Positions 32,486 to 44,619 of a stretch of 64,000 bases of DNA are shown piece after piece (within the stretch, counting starts at the first letter, position 1; every line of letters begins with the position of its first letter). The stretch is taken from NCBI GenBank assembly GCA_019059635.1, contig JAGVRJ010000002.1, positions 1,178,001-1,242,000 of the forward strand, in the 5' to 3' direction. The notes below the pieces were generated by a model that did not search any database, had not been told where the DNA came from, and worked only from the letters and a program-made list of their open reading frames with translations. The translations under genes and the position numbers were made by a program. The DNA comes from Proales similis (lineage: Eukaryota; Rotifera; Eurotatoria; Ploima; Proalidae).

Positions 32486-33153
32486 ATGTGCGCATGCTTT
32501 ATGCACGATGCCGCATCGCAACCAGACAAATCCAAGAAAATTATCGTCCACAGTCACCAAGAACCACGCATCCAGACCGGCAGTAACGAGAGTATCGACG
32601 AGCAGCAAATTAACCGTAGCCGACGGTGAACAACCAAATAAACAAACAAACAAGCAAACAAACCAAAAACAAAGTGACATTGTCCCATTGACATAGTCAA
32701 CAAGCAGCCATTCAATAAATTCAATTTTTCAATTTGCGTTCATTCGAGCCGCTTCTTGAATGAACGATCATCACATTCGCATGCAAACAAGGGCAATTAT
32801 GAAAATTCTATTCGAGTCCAAAAAAGGAAGAAAAAGAGAATGGATGACAAAGATTTTTTTCTTTTCTAAATTTAATTAATCTAAGCGCATCGACCGGATG
32901 AAAAAAAAAATTTCGCCAATAAAAGAACCAAACGAGCCGAACTGAAACTTAATTTTCTCTTTCAATGCCGTGTCCATTGCACTAGCCGCATGAGTGGCGG
33001 TGTCCTCCTAGCAGACATGCGGCATGTAAAGCCGCGTTGCTAAGCAACCGAATAAAAAGCCTGTAGACTGGTGAATGGAATAAGGAGCGCAACGAAAAAA
33101 AAAACGAAAAGCGACCAATCCATGTTCAATTGAATTATAGAACTGATCGATCG
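32486..33153. other. CNBP 3' UTR and CEP131 promoter
   Basis: The region starts with the CNBP 3' UTR (an AAAC/AAAT-rich tract near 32635-32670, AATAAA at 32714-32719) and ends with the CEP131 upstream region containing a palindromic X-box (33036-33048). No open frame with a domain. Confidence 0.5.
33036..33048. promoter_or_regulatory. RFX X-box upstream of CEP131
   Basis: GTTGCTAAGCAAC is a perfect inverted repeat with a one-base spacer and matches the RFX consensus RYYNYY-N-RRNRAC at every position. It lies about 105 bp before the CEP131 ATG. RFX factors drive ciliary and basal-body genes through such sites, so the placement fits the gene's role. Confidence 0.7.
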
Positions 33154-36100
33154 ATGAGCTCAAAGAATCGAATGGAAATTGCGGGCACACCGCTTAATCT
33201 CAGCCTGAATGCGTCACAGGTCAGCTATTCAAGGCCATCGTCGCGCACAAGCCGAAAACCTCCATCCTACTACATTCCGCGTCCGGGCAGCGCTTCACAC
33301 TTGGTAACTCGGCTGTTCAGTTCAAATATCTTCGGGCCAGTTTGATTTTAATCCTCGACAAACTAGACGGCCGAGAAAGGTCCAAAAACGGCAAGCGCCA
33401 GACCAACACCGAGACCCAACAGTAGCCGTTCTAGTATGAGTCGGACAGCCAGCCGGGAACGAGGAAGGCTCTCTGAGTTCAAGTACGCTTCGCTTCCATT
33501 CATTTCTGTTTCAATTCTTTTCAATGACTTGTAGGCGAGACGAAGAGTCGGAGAATGCGAAGCAAGTAAGCGATGCGTTAGATTTTAATGTGAGTTGAAT
33601 TTAAGTGAAATTGAAAAAGTCGACGATATTCAGAGCGACGAGCGTGGCGAGCTCCACTCAAGACACGGCGCGTGAAACTCCGGAGTTGAAAACAGGCAGC
33701 GATCAAAGTCTTCTTGAGATGTTTTTTGGCACCCAGGCCGAAACAACCACAACAACGAGCAGTCATTCGAACGGTAAATGCCAATCATCAAGTCTGAGTC
33801 GATCGATGGCCATTCTCACTTTGTATGGCTGGCGAATAGAAAAAATCGACAAACTTCAGCTGTCAGTGGAGAGCCTGCGGCGGGAGCTGATGCTTGAAAA
33901 CCGAAATGTCCTGAGCGAAGAGGAAATATTCGAAATGCTGGAGCCGTTGAGAAGAAAATTGTCGGCAATCAAGATTCAAACCTGGTACAGAAATCAGGAC
34001 AAAAGGAAGCTGCAGTCAGAGCAACTTGAACAGAAACAGCCTCAAGACGAACTTGAAAAGTAAATCAGACACGAGCGAGAATTTCGTTGATCGATTCGGT
34101 AATTGTTCTTTATTGCCAAGGTTGTTCAAGGAAAAGAGGCAGGAGCTTTTAAGGAAAAAGAGAGACGCCGAACTGAAAGAGGTTAAGAGACCACAGACAA
34201 GAGGCAACACGGCACTGGTCAAGTCAGTGGCACAAGTGGACAAGAGCAAGAGAGAAGAGAAGCCGATCAGTTCGGTGTCGGCCAAATTTGAGAAAGCTGA
34301 GGCAAAAAAGAGCGCAGACGAGGCCAAAGAACAAGTGGCCCAAGGAGACGTAGAACGTTTGCTTCAGAACTTGAGTCGAATCGAAAAAGAGACGGAAGAT
34401 CTGCTCGACCTAAACACAAATCTGTCCGAGTCGCGAGCGCAAAACGAGCAACTCAGCTCGATCATGTCGTATTTAGATGAGGCCGAAGCGGCCACAAACG
34501 AGTCGAGCAAATTCGTGCCGCGAAGCTTCAAAGAGCTTGATTTTGAAGCGCTCAAGTTTGAGCTGGCCCAAGAGGAATTGGCGAATGTGAAGAGCAAGAA
34601 GCTAACAAATGTGGTGACCAACAGTGTTCACAAAGATGGCGGCAGCAGCCGAGAAAGCAAACTCAACTCGGCCAGAAAAGAGGGCAAGTCTGAGCTGAAG
34701 GGCTCGATGCCACAGGGAGTGTTCTCAAGCAAAGAGAAAGCGACACCTCGAGTTCAGAAAACAAGCAAGCCCATCGAGAATGGCGACCGCTCAATCAATC
34801 AGGTCGAACAGTTGCAAGAAAAGGTCATTGAGCTTGAAGGCGAACTAGAAGAAAAGAAGAGAACTCTGCTAATAATGGAAAAGGCCTTGGTACGAAGAAA
34901 GACACCGATTGATTCTTTCGTTGCTTTTGCTGAGCAAATATCTGAATTTAGAGCCAGCAAAAGGAGCTGACAATTAGACACGCCAAAGAGTCGGAAAAGG
35001 AATTGAACATGAGACTTGAAGTGCAAAAGAACGACTATGAATCAACCATCCAGCGACATCTCGGTTTCATTGATCAGGTTCGTTTTTCAAATACATAGAG
35101 AGAGAGAGAGTGGCAGTTGTTTAAGTAAAATCTCAATTTAGCTAATCGACGACAAGAAGAATTTGAGCGACAAATGCGAGCGTTTGGTGAAAGAGCTAAA
35201 AGAAGCTGAAAGATCATACGCGGACAAGATGAAAGCAGCGCAGGAAAAGTGAGTTGAGCGACTAAGACCCGGTTGTAAGGTGGCCTTGAAAAGTGCTGTT
35301 TCAAGGTACAAATTCGAACTGCAACGGCTTAAAGACACTTCAGAGGCGGCGGAAAAACTGCGCCGCGAGCGATGGATTGAAGAGAAGACGAAAAAAATCA
35401 AAGAGATGACGGTCAAAGGCCTCGAGCCAGAGATTCAAAGTCTAATATCGAAGCACAAAAACGAGATAAAAGCTCTGAAGGCGGGACACGAAGCCGAGCT
35501 GTTGCAAGCGGACGAGAGGGCGGCTCAGAAGTACATCCGCATCACCGAAGAGCTGAGAGAGAACTACGAGCGCGAGAAAGAGGCCTGCATTCAACGAGAG
35601 AGGGAAATTTGCCGCCAGCGTTATGAGAAGAGTCTGGAGGACGAGGAAAAATCCTTCCTGGAGCAGCGTCGTCGTCTGTATGCAGAAATCGAAGAGGAAA
35701 AAAATCGCCTGGCCGAGCAGGGCAATTTCCAGCGCAAAGAGCTCGATCGGTATGTTATGAGGCAACCTTCAGTTGTGGTGCGCTCACTTTCGATTGCGAA
35801 TTCAAGACTAAAGCGCATGCTCGAGGAGAACAACCTGAGCACAATTGAATCGATAAAAAAAGAGTACGAGAACGCTAGAAAGGAACTTGAACGCAAACAT
35901 GAGGTGACCATTGGCTCATTCGGTTGAATTGGATCCTTAATGACCCGATCTCTGCAATTTAGGAAGAGCTGAGAAATCTAAAGGAAAAGCTTGAAATTGA
36001 GAAACAAAGCTGGGAAGAGAATTATCTCAAGCGACAAGTGAGTGCTTGTGAGCTGCCTCGTTTATGTGCCACCAACTAAACTTGGAATAAAAAGGAAAAT

Positions 36101-36995
36101 TTGCTTCTGCAAAAAGAGAGGGAGCTGAAAGAGAAAGTGAAAAAGGACCGAGATCGTGAGATCGAGCAGCTCATCGAACGGCTGGAATCAGAATCGTCGC
36201 AGGCTCGAGAGGAGTGCGAGCGCGCTGCTGACAATCGTCTCAAGTATTCAATCAGCTCGAAAAATGGCGTGTGAGAAAAATTCGGTGTTAATGCGATGCA
36301 CACAAAAGGCGAATAAGGGACAAGTACGAGACCGAGCTGAGAGAGGTGGAGCGTTCAGAAAGGGAGACCATGGAACGGTACAACACGATCAAGGCCAAGT
36401 TGAACCAAGTGGAAGGCGACTACGAAAATCTCAAAGTGGTCTGTCGCCAAAGAGAAAAAGACATTGAAGGAATCAAAAAGGTTTGCTACGATTTGCCCAA
36501 TCGATGCCATTCATCTTGATCGTGTTTTAATCTGGCTCGTTAAACTCAAGTTGACCGACACTCTTCAAGATGAGCGCAATCGGCTGGCAGACGTGATAAG
36601 ACAAGAGTTCTCAGATCGAATTGTCTTCACAGACGAGGAGAATAAAAGAGTTAAGCTGGAAATGGCCGAGCTCAGGTCAAGGCACAGCTATGAAACAGAG
36701 AAATGGAAAGAGGAGAGAGAACGAACGCAGAAGGAGCACGCAGAAGAGCTCAACAAAGTTCATGAAAAGTAAGCTGCCTCGGTGTCCGTTTCGTCACTAG
36801 AAACTCGGTTTGATCACGATTCTCTAAAACTCAAGAATTAAAACTCTGCTAGCCAAAAAGGACGAGAGTCTGACTCAAATCAAGCAACAATATGAAGCGG
36901 CATGCAAACGTGCCGACCATTTAGAAGAGCTTCTAGAGCAACAGCGTTTGCTGATGATCAAAAAGCAGGCGAACGCAGGCGGCGGCAAAGATTGA
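33154..36995 (+). CDS. CEP131: Centrosomal protein 131 (AZI1) homolog
   Basis: CEP131 is a centriolar-satellite and basal-body protein needed for ciliogenesis and sperm flagella. I trace about 14 exons with 50-85 bp introns. The disordered Ser/Arg-rich N terminus (ATG 33154) leads to an IQ-like motif (SAIKIQTWYRNQDKR), then a conserved LSSIMSYLDEAE segment and very long coiled coils. Strong family anchors are TIQRHLGFIDQLIDDKK, KTKKIKEMTVKGLEPEIQ, AELLQADERA and the C-terminal CKRADHLEELLEQQR. Junctions were chosen so that these blocks stay in frame; for example 33566-33619 is removed as a 54-bp intron ending AAAAAG. The stop is TGA at 36993-36995. The gene converges on the homeobox gene. Confidence 0.9.
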
Positions 36996-37386
36996 CACAC
37001 TGAAATGAACAGGCAATCATCATCAATCGCTTTAATGCCGATTCAACATCTCGATCGCTAGCCGTAGCTTTGATTAATTCACTTTGTCTCTACCAAGTGT
37101 CGGCGAACTAGATTTACATTGAATTTTGTTTTTAATTATTTGTCAACAAATACAGCAACGACAAAAAGAGTCAGTCAGCGTGGACTCCTAAGATCGTAAC
37201 AAAAATACTTGAACGGAGCAAAATGAATGGTTGGAAATCGACAACAACCAGAAATACAAACATAAGCAGGAGAATCAAACAGAAATGAATTAAAGCAACC
37301 AGAATCAAGGTGTCAAGCGTACAAGAACGAGGGAAACGAGAAGCAAAATGATCTAAGCCATTTGAGTTGTTAAAAGCCAAGTAGAG
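36996..37386. other. Convergent 3' region between CEP131 and the homeobox gene
   Basis: About 390 bp holding the 3' UTRs of both genes. I see no gene in it. Confidence 0.4.
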
Positions 37387-38872
37387 TTAAAAGTCGTCGA
37401 ATTCGTTGTCAGAATCGGTCTGATTATGCGAATTGCTCGCAGCCGACAGTTGCGTCTCGTCAATTTGATTTAAGAGATCAACTAAGCTATGAATGGACTG
37501 CTCGTCAGGCTCGCTTTTGACTGATGCTGCTTTCGCTTTTGATATCGAGGCGCTTTCCTTCGGTCGTCCGCGTCTTCCTGTGTCCGGGACGATGAAAAGA
37601 AACAACGGCGCAGGGGCCAAGTGCTCTACTCACCTGGCGTTGATTTGCGGCTAAATTTGCGCTTGTTCTGAAACCAGTGGGTGATCACCTGCTCGGTTAC
37701 TTTCTCGCGTTCGGCTAAAATTTTGGGCGTTCAGGTAGACGCTGAGGAGACCGAGTTAAAAAGAGCTCTTACTTAGATAAGGCTTGACTTGGTTGCAAAT
37801 GCGTGCGAGCTCCTCTCGTCTATTTTGATCCGGATATTGGTTCTCTGTGAATGACTTCTCGAGTACGGACAAATGCTCAGGCTTGAACGAGAATCTGGTC
37901 CTCTTTGGCGGATCAAGGGTCGGACTGCTGCTGTTGCTTTGTATGGGCTTCTTGTCACTCGAGTGGCCGTTCGAAATACTTATCCCATGCGTGAGCACTT
38001 GAAACCAACCCGATTAGACTGAATTCAGCTGAGCGATTGATTCTCGTCTGACTCGCTTACAGAACTTTTTCGGGTCTTTGCGAAATCGAATGTACCATCG
38101 GTAAATAAGATTCTTGCCGTTTTCAGACAAATCGAAAAATTCGCCGCGCAGAAACTTGCTCACGTAGGCTTGATTGACGCCTTGAGAAGCAAACAACCAA
38201 GTCGCAACAATCTCAATTGTTTTTTGCTTGCCACTATGGGGACAAAGCAAACAAGGTGAATTGAAATCAACTTACCCGCCATTCGGGCGATTTGTGACTG
38301 TTTGAGATCGTGTTTGTAGACGAAAAAAGAAATTTCATTGTGAATGGCCACTTCGCCTTTGCTATAACGATTCTAGTGAGCAAAAATAGTGGAAAATTTA
38401 GAATTTGATTAAGTCACCTTCGCAGCTCGTCGAGTTCACTGGCCTCGGTTTCGACTCGGCTATTGCTTTCATTGGTGATCGGGCTTGAGCTCGGCGACTC
38501 CGAGTCGGAATGGTTAGATACTGATGCGGTAGCGTTGGCAATCGTAGGAGAACAGGCCGACTCGTTCGATCGACTGTTGAGACTGACACTGTTGAACACG
38601 CTTTTGGAGAGAAAACTCTGCAGGTTTTGCGCCAGTTGGTTGATGGTTGTATTGGAACTGGCGGCAGTGGACACTGCATTCTCTGTGCCGGTTGTATTGA
38701 ACAAAGAGCCGAGCTCGCGCTCAATGCGGTCTAGATCGTCAAACGCCTGACACAACTGATCCTTGCTCAGGCCGCTGTTCTTCAAGCGTCTGGTTAGCTC
38801 CCACTGCTCGATTGAAAATAGCAGTGTTGAATTTTTCGCCATCACGTTCGAGAAGAGTATTTTATCCAACAT
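37387..38872 (-). CDS. HMBOX1: HNF1-class homeobox protein, HMBOX1-like
   Basis: HMBOX1 is a transcription factor that also binds telomeric TTAGGG repeats. Six exons (38872-38418, 38361-38276, 38180-38061, 37997-37773, 37714-37634, 37577-37387) sum exactly to 385 residues. The N terminus resembles the HNF1 dimerisation-like segment (FSIEQWELTRRLKNSGLSK). A POU-like domain follows (IHNEISFFVYKHDLKQSQIARMAG, joined to VNQAYVSKFLRGEFFDLSENGK), then an atypical homeodomain (KRTRFSFKPEHLSVLEKSF ... NQYPDQNRREELA) whose recognition helix is VITHWFQNKRKF. A basic GRRGRPK patch resembling an AT-hook and an acidic tail (SDNEFDDF) follow. HMBOX1 is the best match; another HNF1-class gene is possible. 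Confidence 0.82.
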
Positions 38873-39550
38873 GGCAATAAGCTTGCATCCATTAATTTTT
38901 CAACTCTTCTCTCTCTCTCGTTGGTTTAATTCTTTCTCTCCCGTCTTTCTCTTTCTCTCTCTCTCGCTCTTTGTCGATTGCTTCTCCTCTAATAATAAAA
39001 AACGAATATAAAATGCGCTCTCTATTTTGTGCACGTTCATTATTATTAAAAAAAAAACATTATTACGATTTCTTGATTATATTATTAATACATATAATAT
39101 ATAGCGTCGATCGGCGTCCGTTCGTCGAGAGCATAAATTTTATGAATGTGTAATAATAGTAATAATAATAGAAATAATAATAAAATTAATAATACCACAG
39201 CCACTAATAATAATAATAAAAATAATAATTAGAGGATTGCAGCGCGCCTGGCTGAGCTCTCGCTAGCTGAGCGTGAATTAATGAAAGAGCGACTCTTCAA
39301 ATTGAAATAACCATTTGCGAACGTCACAAGCCTAATTTGATTAGAAGGGCTCATATGGCGCATTGGAAATTGGAAACAAAATTAAAAGAGGGCATGATTG
39401 TTTATTTGGCGCTCACTGTCGCCAGCCAACCAGTCGGTCGGCCAGTTTGACTATTTTTACAGTTTTAACTGACAAGTTTGACAACCAGCGAATTCAAATT
39501 TGTAATTTTGAATTTGTAAATTTTAAAATTCAACAACAAATGGCGCCCAA
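38873..39550. other. Upstream region of the homeobox gene, simple-sequence rich
   Basis: About 680 bp with a CT-rich leader (38905-38980) and an AT-rich block of TAA/AAT repeats (39151-39231). The short frames on both strands come from the low-complexity sequence. Confidence 0.5.
39151..39231. repeat. Imperfect (TAA/AAT)n AT-rich repeat
   Basis: Trinucleotide-like TAATAATAA runs broken by a short CACAGCCAC insert, upstream of the homeobox gene. Confidence 0.8.
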
Positions 39551-40347
39551 TCAAGCTTGTGCCGAGGTGGCCTCTGCTTTTTCGCTTGCGTCCAACTCAT
39601 CCAAGTCTATGAACTCTTCTTCTTTTTCTTCTTCTCGCTCTTCGTTCTCATCGGGCGCCGCAGCTTGGCTGTCACCGCCGCTATCTGATCCGTTCACTTT
39701 AGACGAGCTTTTCTCCTCTTTTTTCGTCTTCAGCTTGGCCTTTTGTTTTAATCTAGCAAAATGAAAGGACAAATGAATATGAATTCCTTTGAAAAATCGA
39801 TTTCCAAATTGAGAGCAAAGTAAAGAAAATTATTTCAATTTAATTAACTTACCTTTTGGCGCGCTTCTTGGCTGTTTTGCTCTCTGCCTGGGCCAGTTTG
39901 GAAGCACGGCGCGCTTCAAACTCCTTGTTCTCCGCCTCTTGTTTGGCTTTCTTCTCGAGATATTCTTGCCGCGCCATTTCTCGGTTACGACAACCCCGGT
40001 AGATGTCAAACTCACCGCTGCCCGCACCAGCACTTGCGCCTTGAATTCATTCAGCTCAAAACAAGCCCGCTAGCCTGCTCGTTGATTCAAAGCAGCTCAC
40101 CCATCACATTGCGCACAAACTCGTGCGGGAAAAAGGCTTTGGGCAGAGCTTCTTTGTTGTAGTCCGGAATGGGCACGTTTCTCTCCTTTTGAATTGTTTC
40201 TGCGATTAGTGAAAGATGCTCGTTGCATTCGAGCAAATCTCAAACCGGATGGCGCATGAGCTTTTCAATTTCTCTTCTCTGTTTGTCCACGGGCGTGAAT
40301 GACTTGGTGAACGCCTCTTCTTCTTCTTCACTCGAACTGCCGCTCAT
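39551..40347 (-). CDS. PRKRIP1: PRKR-interacting protein 1 homolog (splicing-associated)
   Basis: PRKRIP1 binds double-stranded RNA and is a component of late spliceosomes. Four exons (40347-40246, 40185-40101, 40039-39853, 39752-39551) give 191 residues. The diagnostic block is VPIPDYN ... [26 protein letters not shown], close to the vertebrate sequence, followed by a long Lys/Glu/Ala helix (KEFEARRASKLAQAESKTAKKRAKRLKQKAKLK, positions about 105-140) and an acidic tail. The second acceptor is placed after TTCAAAAG because the nearer AG breaks the frame. The start lies 188 bp downstream of the sterol acyltransferase stop on the same strand. Confidence 0.9.
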
Positions 40348-40534
40348 GATTGCTGTTTACTTATTCAAATGACCCGACACTCAGTGTCTCACTTCGACCA
40401 ATAGAAGAAAGTGGCCTCTTTCTCTTTATTTTTTAAGAAATCAAGAAATTTATTTGCTGATGTTATTGCTGCTGTTTGCTAAATTTGTGAAATGTTGTTG
40501 AATGCCAAGTTTAACTAAAAGCAAGAGGCGTCTC

Positions 40535-43011
40535 CTAAAACTCGTCTCGTGCAGCAGTCGAATTGACCAAATTGATATTGTCCTTCCAGCCGCAAGTGAA
40601 CGAACGCGGCAGCAAGTAGTCAAGCAGAGCCGAATCCTTGGCCGATCACAATTTAGTTGCAATTCATGCTTAACACTCGGTCGCGATCAGGCAGATACTT
40701 ACAAATGATTGCTTGCAGTTTTGACGCGCATACCTTCGACTACGATTTCAAGACGAGTTTGACGTCGTGAAAGAGGCGAACATTACCATTCGACGCTGTA
40801 TAGACACATCAGAATGCCTTGGCCTAAGAGTAGACTGAGCCACTGGTTGGTTAGAGATGTTAGCAGATCGGTTGCATTTGAAGAGCGTTTTTGGTCGGAG
40901 ACGACTTACGGTGAACAAACTTCCGAACTCTGAGTTCTTCAACGACTTGAGGAAGATGCAGAAGACTGGAGGAGAAAAACTGAATTGTGACGGGCGAAGG
41001 TGGGGAAACTCTTGTTCTTACATCCGATCGCGCCGAACATGAGGAACAGAAGTGGATAAAAGAAGCCAAAGCCCAGTATGAGCACATACTCGTGGAACAA
41101 AGCGCTGATGAAAAATATACAAAACTGGCTGACCATGCGGTTCTTTTTGCCCAGCAGCTAAACGAGAGGAGCAATTTTTCATCACGTTGGCCCGACACAG
41201 GAGACCTTTCTCATCCAACTGGTGCACTTACACGGTGGACGTCGCAGTAAATGTACGTGTAGAGCCAATCGTGAACGACGACATTCCACTTTATTTTTGA
41301 AAGCTTTAGCGTAAGCCAATCGAATATGCTCATGGCAGAAGATGCTTACGGTGCGATAGTAATTGGCGAAATTGTCCGAGTTCCACCAGTCCTTTAAGCG
41401 AATGAATTTAATTTCAGAACGAAAGGCAAGTGATTTGCTGACCTTGTAGAACATGCGATCGGCGAAACGGAGTATCTCGGCGAACATGTTCAGCCAGCAG
41501 TGAAGAAACGAGTAGAAGGCGAGAAGCTGCAGCAGAGTGCCCGGCAGTGTGCAGTCCAAAATCGAGCGCACAAACATTTTCAGAGTGAGATGTTCTGTTT
41601 TGAAATGACGAAAGACCGGAATGCAAAAGCGAGCAAACACGTATGAGGTGTAAAGCAGACAGGCGACCACTTGGACGAAGTAAGCAAAGACCACGTTCCA
41701 GCGAACGCGAGCGTTCCTGCTCGTTATCCAAAGATCGGATCAAAAGATCTGAAAGAGAGAGAGAGAGCTGGCACGTTCAACTACCTCGGGTATTCGTCCT
41801 TGTAAACAAGAGTGGGCGCAAACAAAAAGTAAAGATATTTTGAAAAGTCTGGACAAAGTAGATCTTCTTCGTTCCGATGCTCGTCTTCTTGTTGACAGCT
41901 TTCAGCAGGTCGAAGCACAGAGTCGATCAGTTTCGAGTCAACTTCTGATTTGCCGAGTTGGTCACAACTTGAATCTTAATTTAGAATGGGAGACACGCAC
42001 CTTTTTGGCCGTCGCGTTCGAGTCGCTCAAACGCTTTTCTCAGCCGAGTTTGACCGCTTTCGAGCGCCCTGTTTACGTTGCTCCTCACAAACGCGTGTGT
42101 TTTCATCAGCATTCGAAGCTATTTGCGATTATTGCGATATAAGCTGGTAGTTTTTAGGGCGATCAAGAATCAGCTCGGACCTGCTCCATGAGAACAATGA
42201 ATGCAGATGCGGTGGGCAGCCGATACTGCACCACAATGCAGGCCGGCACGATGATGAACATTATCTGGTAAATCGAGTAGGTCAGCAGCCAAATGTAATC
42301 GTAGCGCCCTAAAGTAGCCGTTAGACGTTTGACGACCCGACTTGCAAATACATAATTCCTCAAAGTCTTACCCAAGACTGGAGGCTTTTGCTCGGCTGGA
42401 GTTTTAAATTTAAGCAAATAGTACAATCGGTTTAGAGACCAGTGATAGAAACCGTAGAAGACAATCAAAGTGGTGCTCAGCATCATAATGCTCCACGTAT
42501 AAAGGACGATGTTCAGCTGACCAAAGCACCATCGAATGAGCTCAAAGTTAACGGCCAGACTTGAATCGATTAGTGAACGCTAGTCAAAGTGCTCAGATGT
42601 GAGAGACGTCTACCTGCCTGTTTCGACAAGGTCGTCGAACATGACCTGCATTGCGAGCACGAGCATGATTGAAATGAATATGTTGCGAATGGTCTTGACA
42701 TGGCTGATGCGAAGCATGTCAGTGAGGAGAGAATCTCGCTTGACGTAGAACCGCTGGGGCAACTCGTTCGAGTCCTTTCTTTCGTACATCTTGGTCTGCA
42801 TGTTGCTCATTCGAGTCCATTGATGGTCGCCTTGTCCGTTGGTCGATTGGTCGCCGCTCAAGTTCTTTATTCCGCCGATTAAAGTGCTCACCTTGGCGTT
42901 CAGCGAGTTTATCTCATCTCTCAGGCCCTAAATTGAAAGTGAAAGATTCAAGCTGCTTGTACTCGAGCCGCTAATTGCCTGAGTCTGTTCAAGTAGACAG
43001 TCGTTTGTCAT
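40535..43011 (-). CDS. SOAT1: Sterol O-acyltransferase (ACAT/SOAT), MBOAT family
   Basis: SOAT esterifies cholesterol with fatty acyl-CoA in the ER membrane. I trace about 11 exons with 50-70 bp introns. The cytosolic N terminus is followed by the family block FYVKRDSLLTDMLRISHVKT and about nine hydrophobic segments. Clear anchors are FLFAPTLVYKDEYPR, a Trp-rich FYSFLHCWLNMFAEILRFADRMFYK joined to DWWNSDNFANYYRT, and the catalytic His segment SALFHEYVLILGFGFFYP. The C terminus reads EWYARQNC and LDYLLPRSFTCGW. The first exon (43011-42979, MTNDCLLEQTQ) is joined to the second (from 42927) through a GC-AG intron, the only junction I found that keeps the frame. The AATAAA on the minus strand near 40455 serves as its 3' signal. 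Confidence 0.9.
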
Positions 43012-43483
43012 CCTGGTAACGCTTCAGGCCTCTCTCGGCTTGTTATGTCTAATAAGTATAAGTAGAAATGAGAATAAGCAGAAATTAAGAAAATCCCTGG
43101 ATTCTCGCTTGCGACTACATATTCGCTTTATCTCTATTCGGTATGTTTTTGCGTCTATCATTAATTAAATATGCAACCGCAGCACATGCAGCTAGTCGCC
43201 CTTAAAGTACTTGAAAGACAATTGGCAATCATGCTGTTGACCCCTTCAAACTAAAGCCAAATGCTTCACAAACGAGGTAAAAACAATTTTGACAAGCGCG
43301 AAAGACAAGTTTGGAATAAAATGAAGAGAAGAATGCAACGACCACTTCAACAGTTTTTCTCGACTGAGGCCACCAAGGCGAAATAAGGACAAATAGGGCG
43401 ACTATGCACAGCGCACATGGACTTGGCCATTTAAAAAGTGAAAATTCGTGTGCAAAATTAATTTCAAAATTAAAGAGAAGCGC
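43012..43483. other. Bidirectional intergenic region between SOAT and RSL1D1-like
   Basis: About 470 bp between divergent start codons. No repeat or recognised motif that I trust; no gene. Confidence 0.4.
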
Positions 43484-44619
43484 ATGGAGAACGCCGTCAA
43501 GCAGTATCTTGCCTATCTAGAAAGAGATAGCGCCCAGCGCAACGAGCTCTTCCAAGCGCCCAAGCGAGTCTCTCTTCAAATATGTCTGCACAAAATTCCC
43601 AATCTGCTGTCTGAGAAGAGACTGTTATGGTAAAAAAAGAGCACATTTCAACCTAAGCCTCAAACGATTTGAATTTCTGAACGGTTTGTTCAAGCACGCT
43701 TCCGAACTCAATAAATCAAGGCGAGAGCTCGCCCGAGATTTGCCTTATTGTCAAAGACATAAACAGAAAAGATCGAGACTATGATGCTACGATAAGAAAA
43801 TACAAACAGCTCTTGGAGCGCCATTCGCTCGATTCAATCATCACTGAGGTATTGCCTACTTTGTCTGCTTCTGAATCAAGTGCTGACTTGATGCATGACG
43901 CTTTTCCGACAGGTTGTGCCGCTTAAGCAGCTAAACTTGGAGTTTAGACATTTTGAGGCGAAGCGCAAGCTGTCGACAAGCTTTGACATGTTTCTGGTCG
44001 ACAAATGCTTGCACGATATCGTTTTCAACGGCTCCAAACTCGGCAGAGAGTTTCAAAAGAGACGAAAGTAAGCAAAATTTAAACATGAGAAAAGAGACGT
44101 TGGCTGTTCATTTCGTATGGTGATGACAAGAATGCCTTTCGAAATCGACCTCAGCAACAAGGAAACGTTCAAGCAACAAGTAGACGAAATTCTCCAGTCG
44201 ACCGTGATTCGCTTGACCGGCCGGGGCTGTGTCATGTAAGATTGTTACTCTCTTTCTCTTGGACGTTCTCATAGAAAGGCGCAATTTAAAGTGACGTGAA
44301 TGCGTTCTTGAGTACACACACAGCAGCGCAAGCGATCGAGAACGTGAATGCGATCAAGGAGAAGCTGGTCAAGCATTTGCCTGGAGGCGAAGCGAACATC
44401 AAAGCAATGTTCATCAAGTCGACTGACCGCGTGGCAGTTCCCATCTATACAGACGAGAAGGGCTCGGCGAATACGGTCGATTTGCCCAACAACATGACAC
44501 CCAGTCAGTTGAAGAAAAGCAAACGAGTCAAACTAAAGCGCCTTCAGAAAAAGAAAATCAAGAGCCTCAAATCAGTTAAAAAACTAAAATCCAAGGCCAA
44601 GCCCAAAAGCAGAGTTTGA
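43484..44619 (+). CDS. RSL1D1: Ribosomal L1 domain protein, RSL1D1/UTP30-like
   Basis: These nucleolar proteins carry an L1-type RNA-binding fold and take part in pre-ribosome assembly. Five exons (43484-43629, 43695-43848, 43913-44067, 44131-44235, 44313-44619) sum to 288 residues. Matching segments are VSLQICLHKIPN, ICLIVKDIN, FDMFLVDKCLHDIVFNG, LGREFQKRRKMPFEIDLS, a helix (AAQAIENVNAIKEKLVKHLPGG) and the late strand IKAMFIKSTDRVAVPIYTDE. A Lys-rich nucleolar-type tail (KSKRVKLKRLQKKKIKS, then KSKAKPKSRV) closes the protein. The AATAAA begins one base after the stop codon. It converges on the TEX14-like gene. Confidence 0.85.

Noticed and set aside
42999-43018. GTTACCAGGATGAC on the minus strand, a full match to the loose RFX consensus
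   Set aside because: It overlaps the SOAT start codon and SOAT is not a ciliary gene. It shows how often the degenerate consensus matches by chance.
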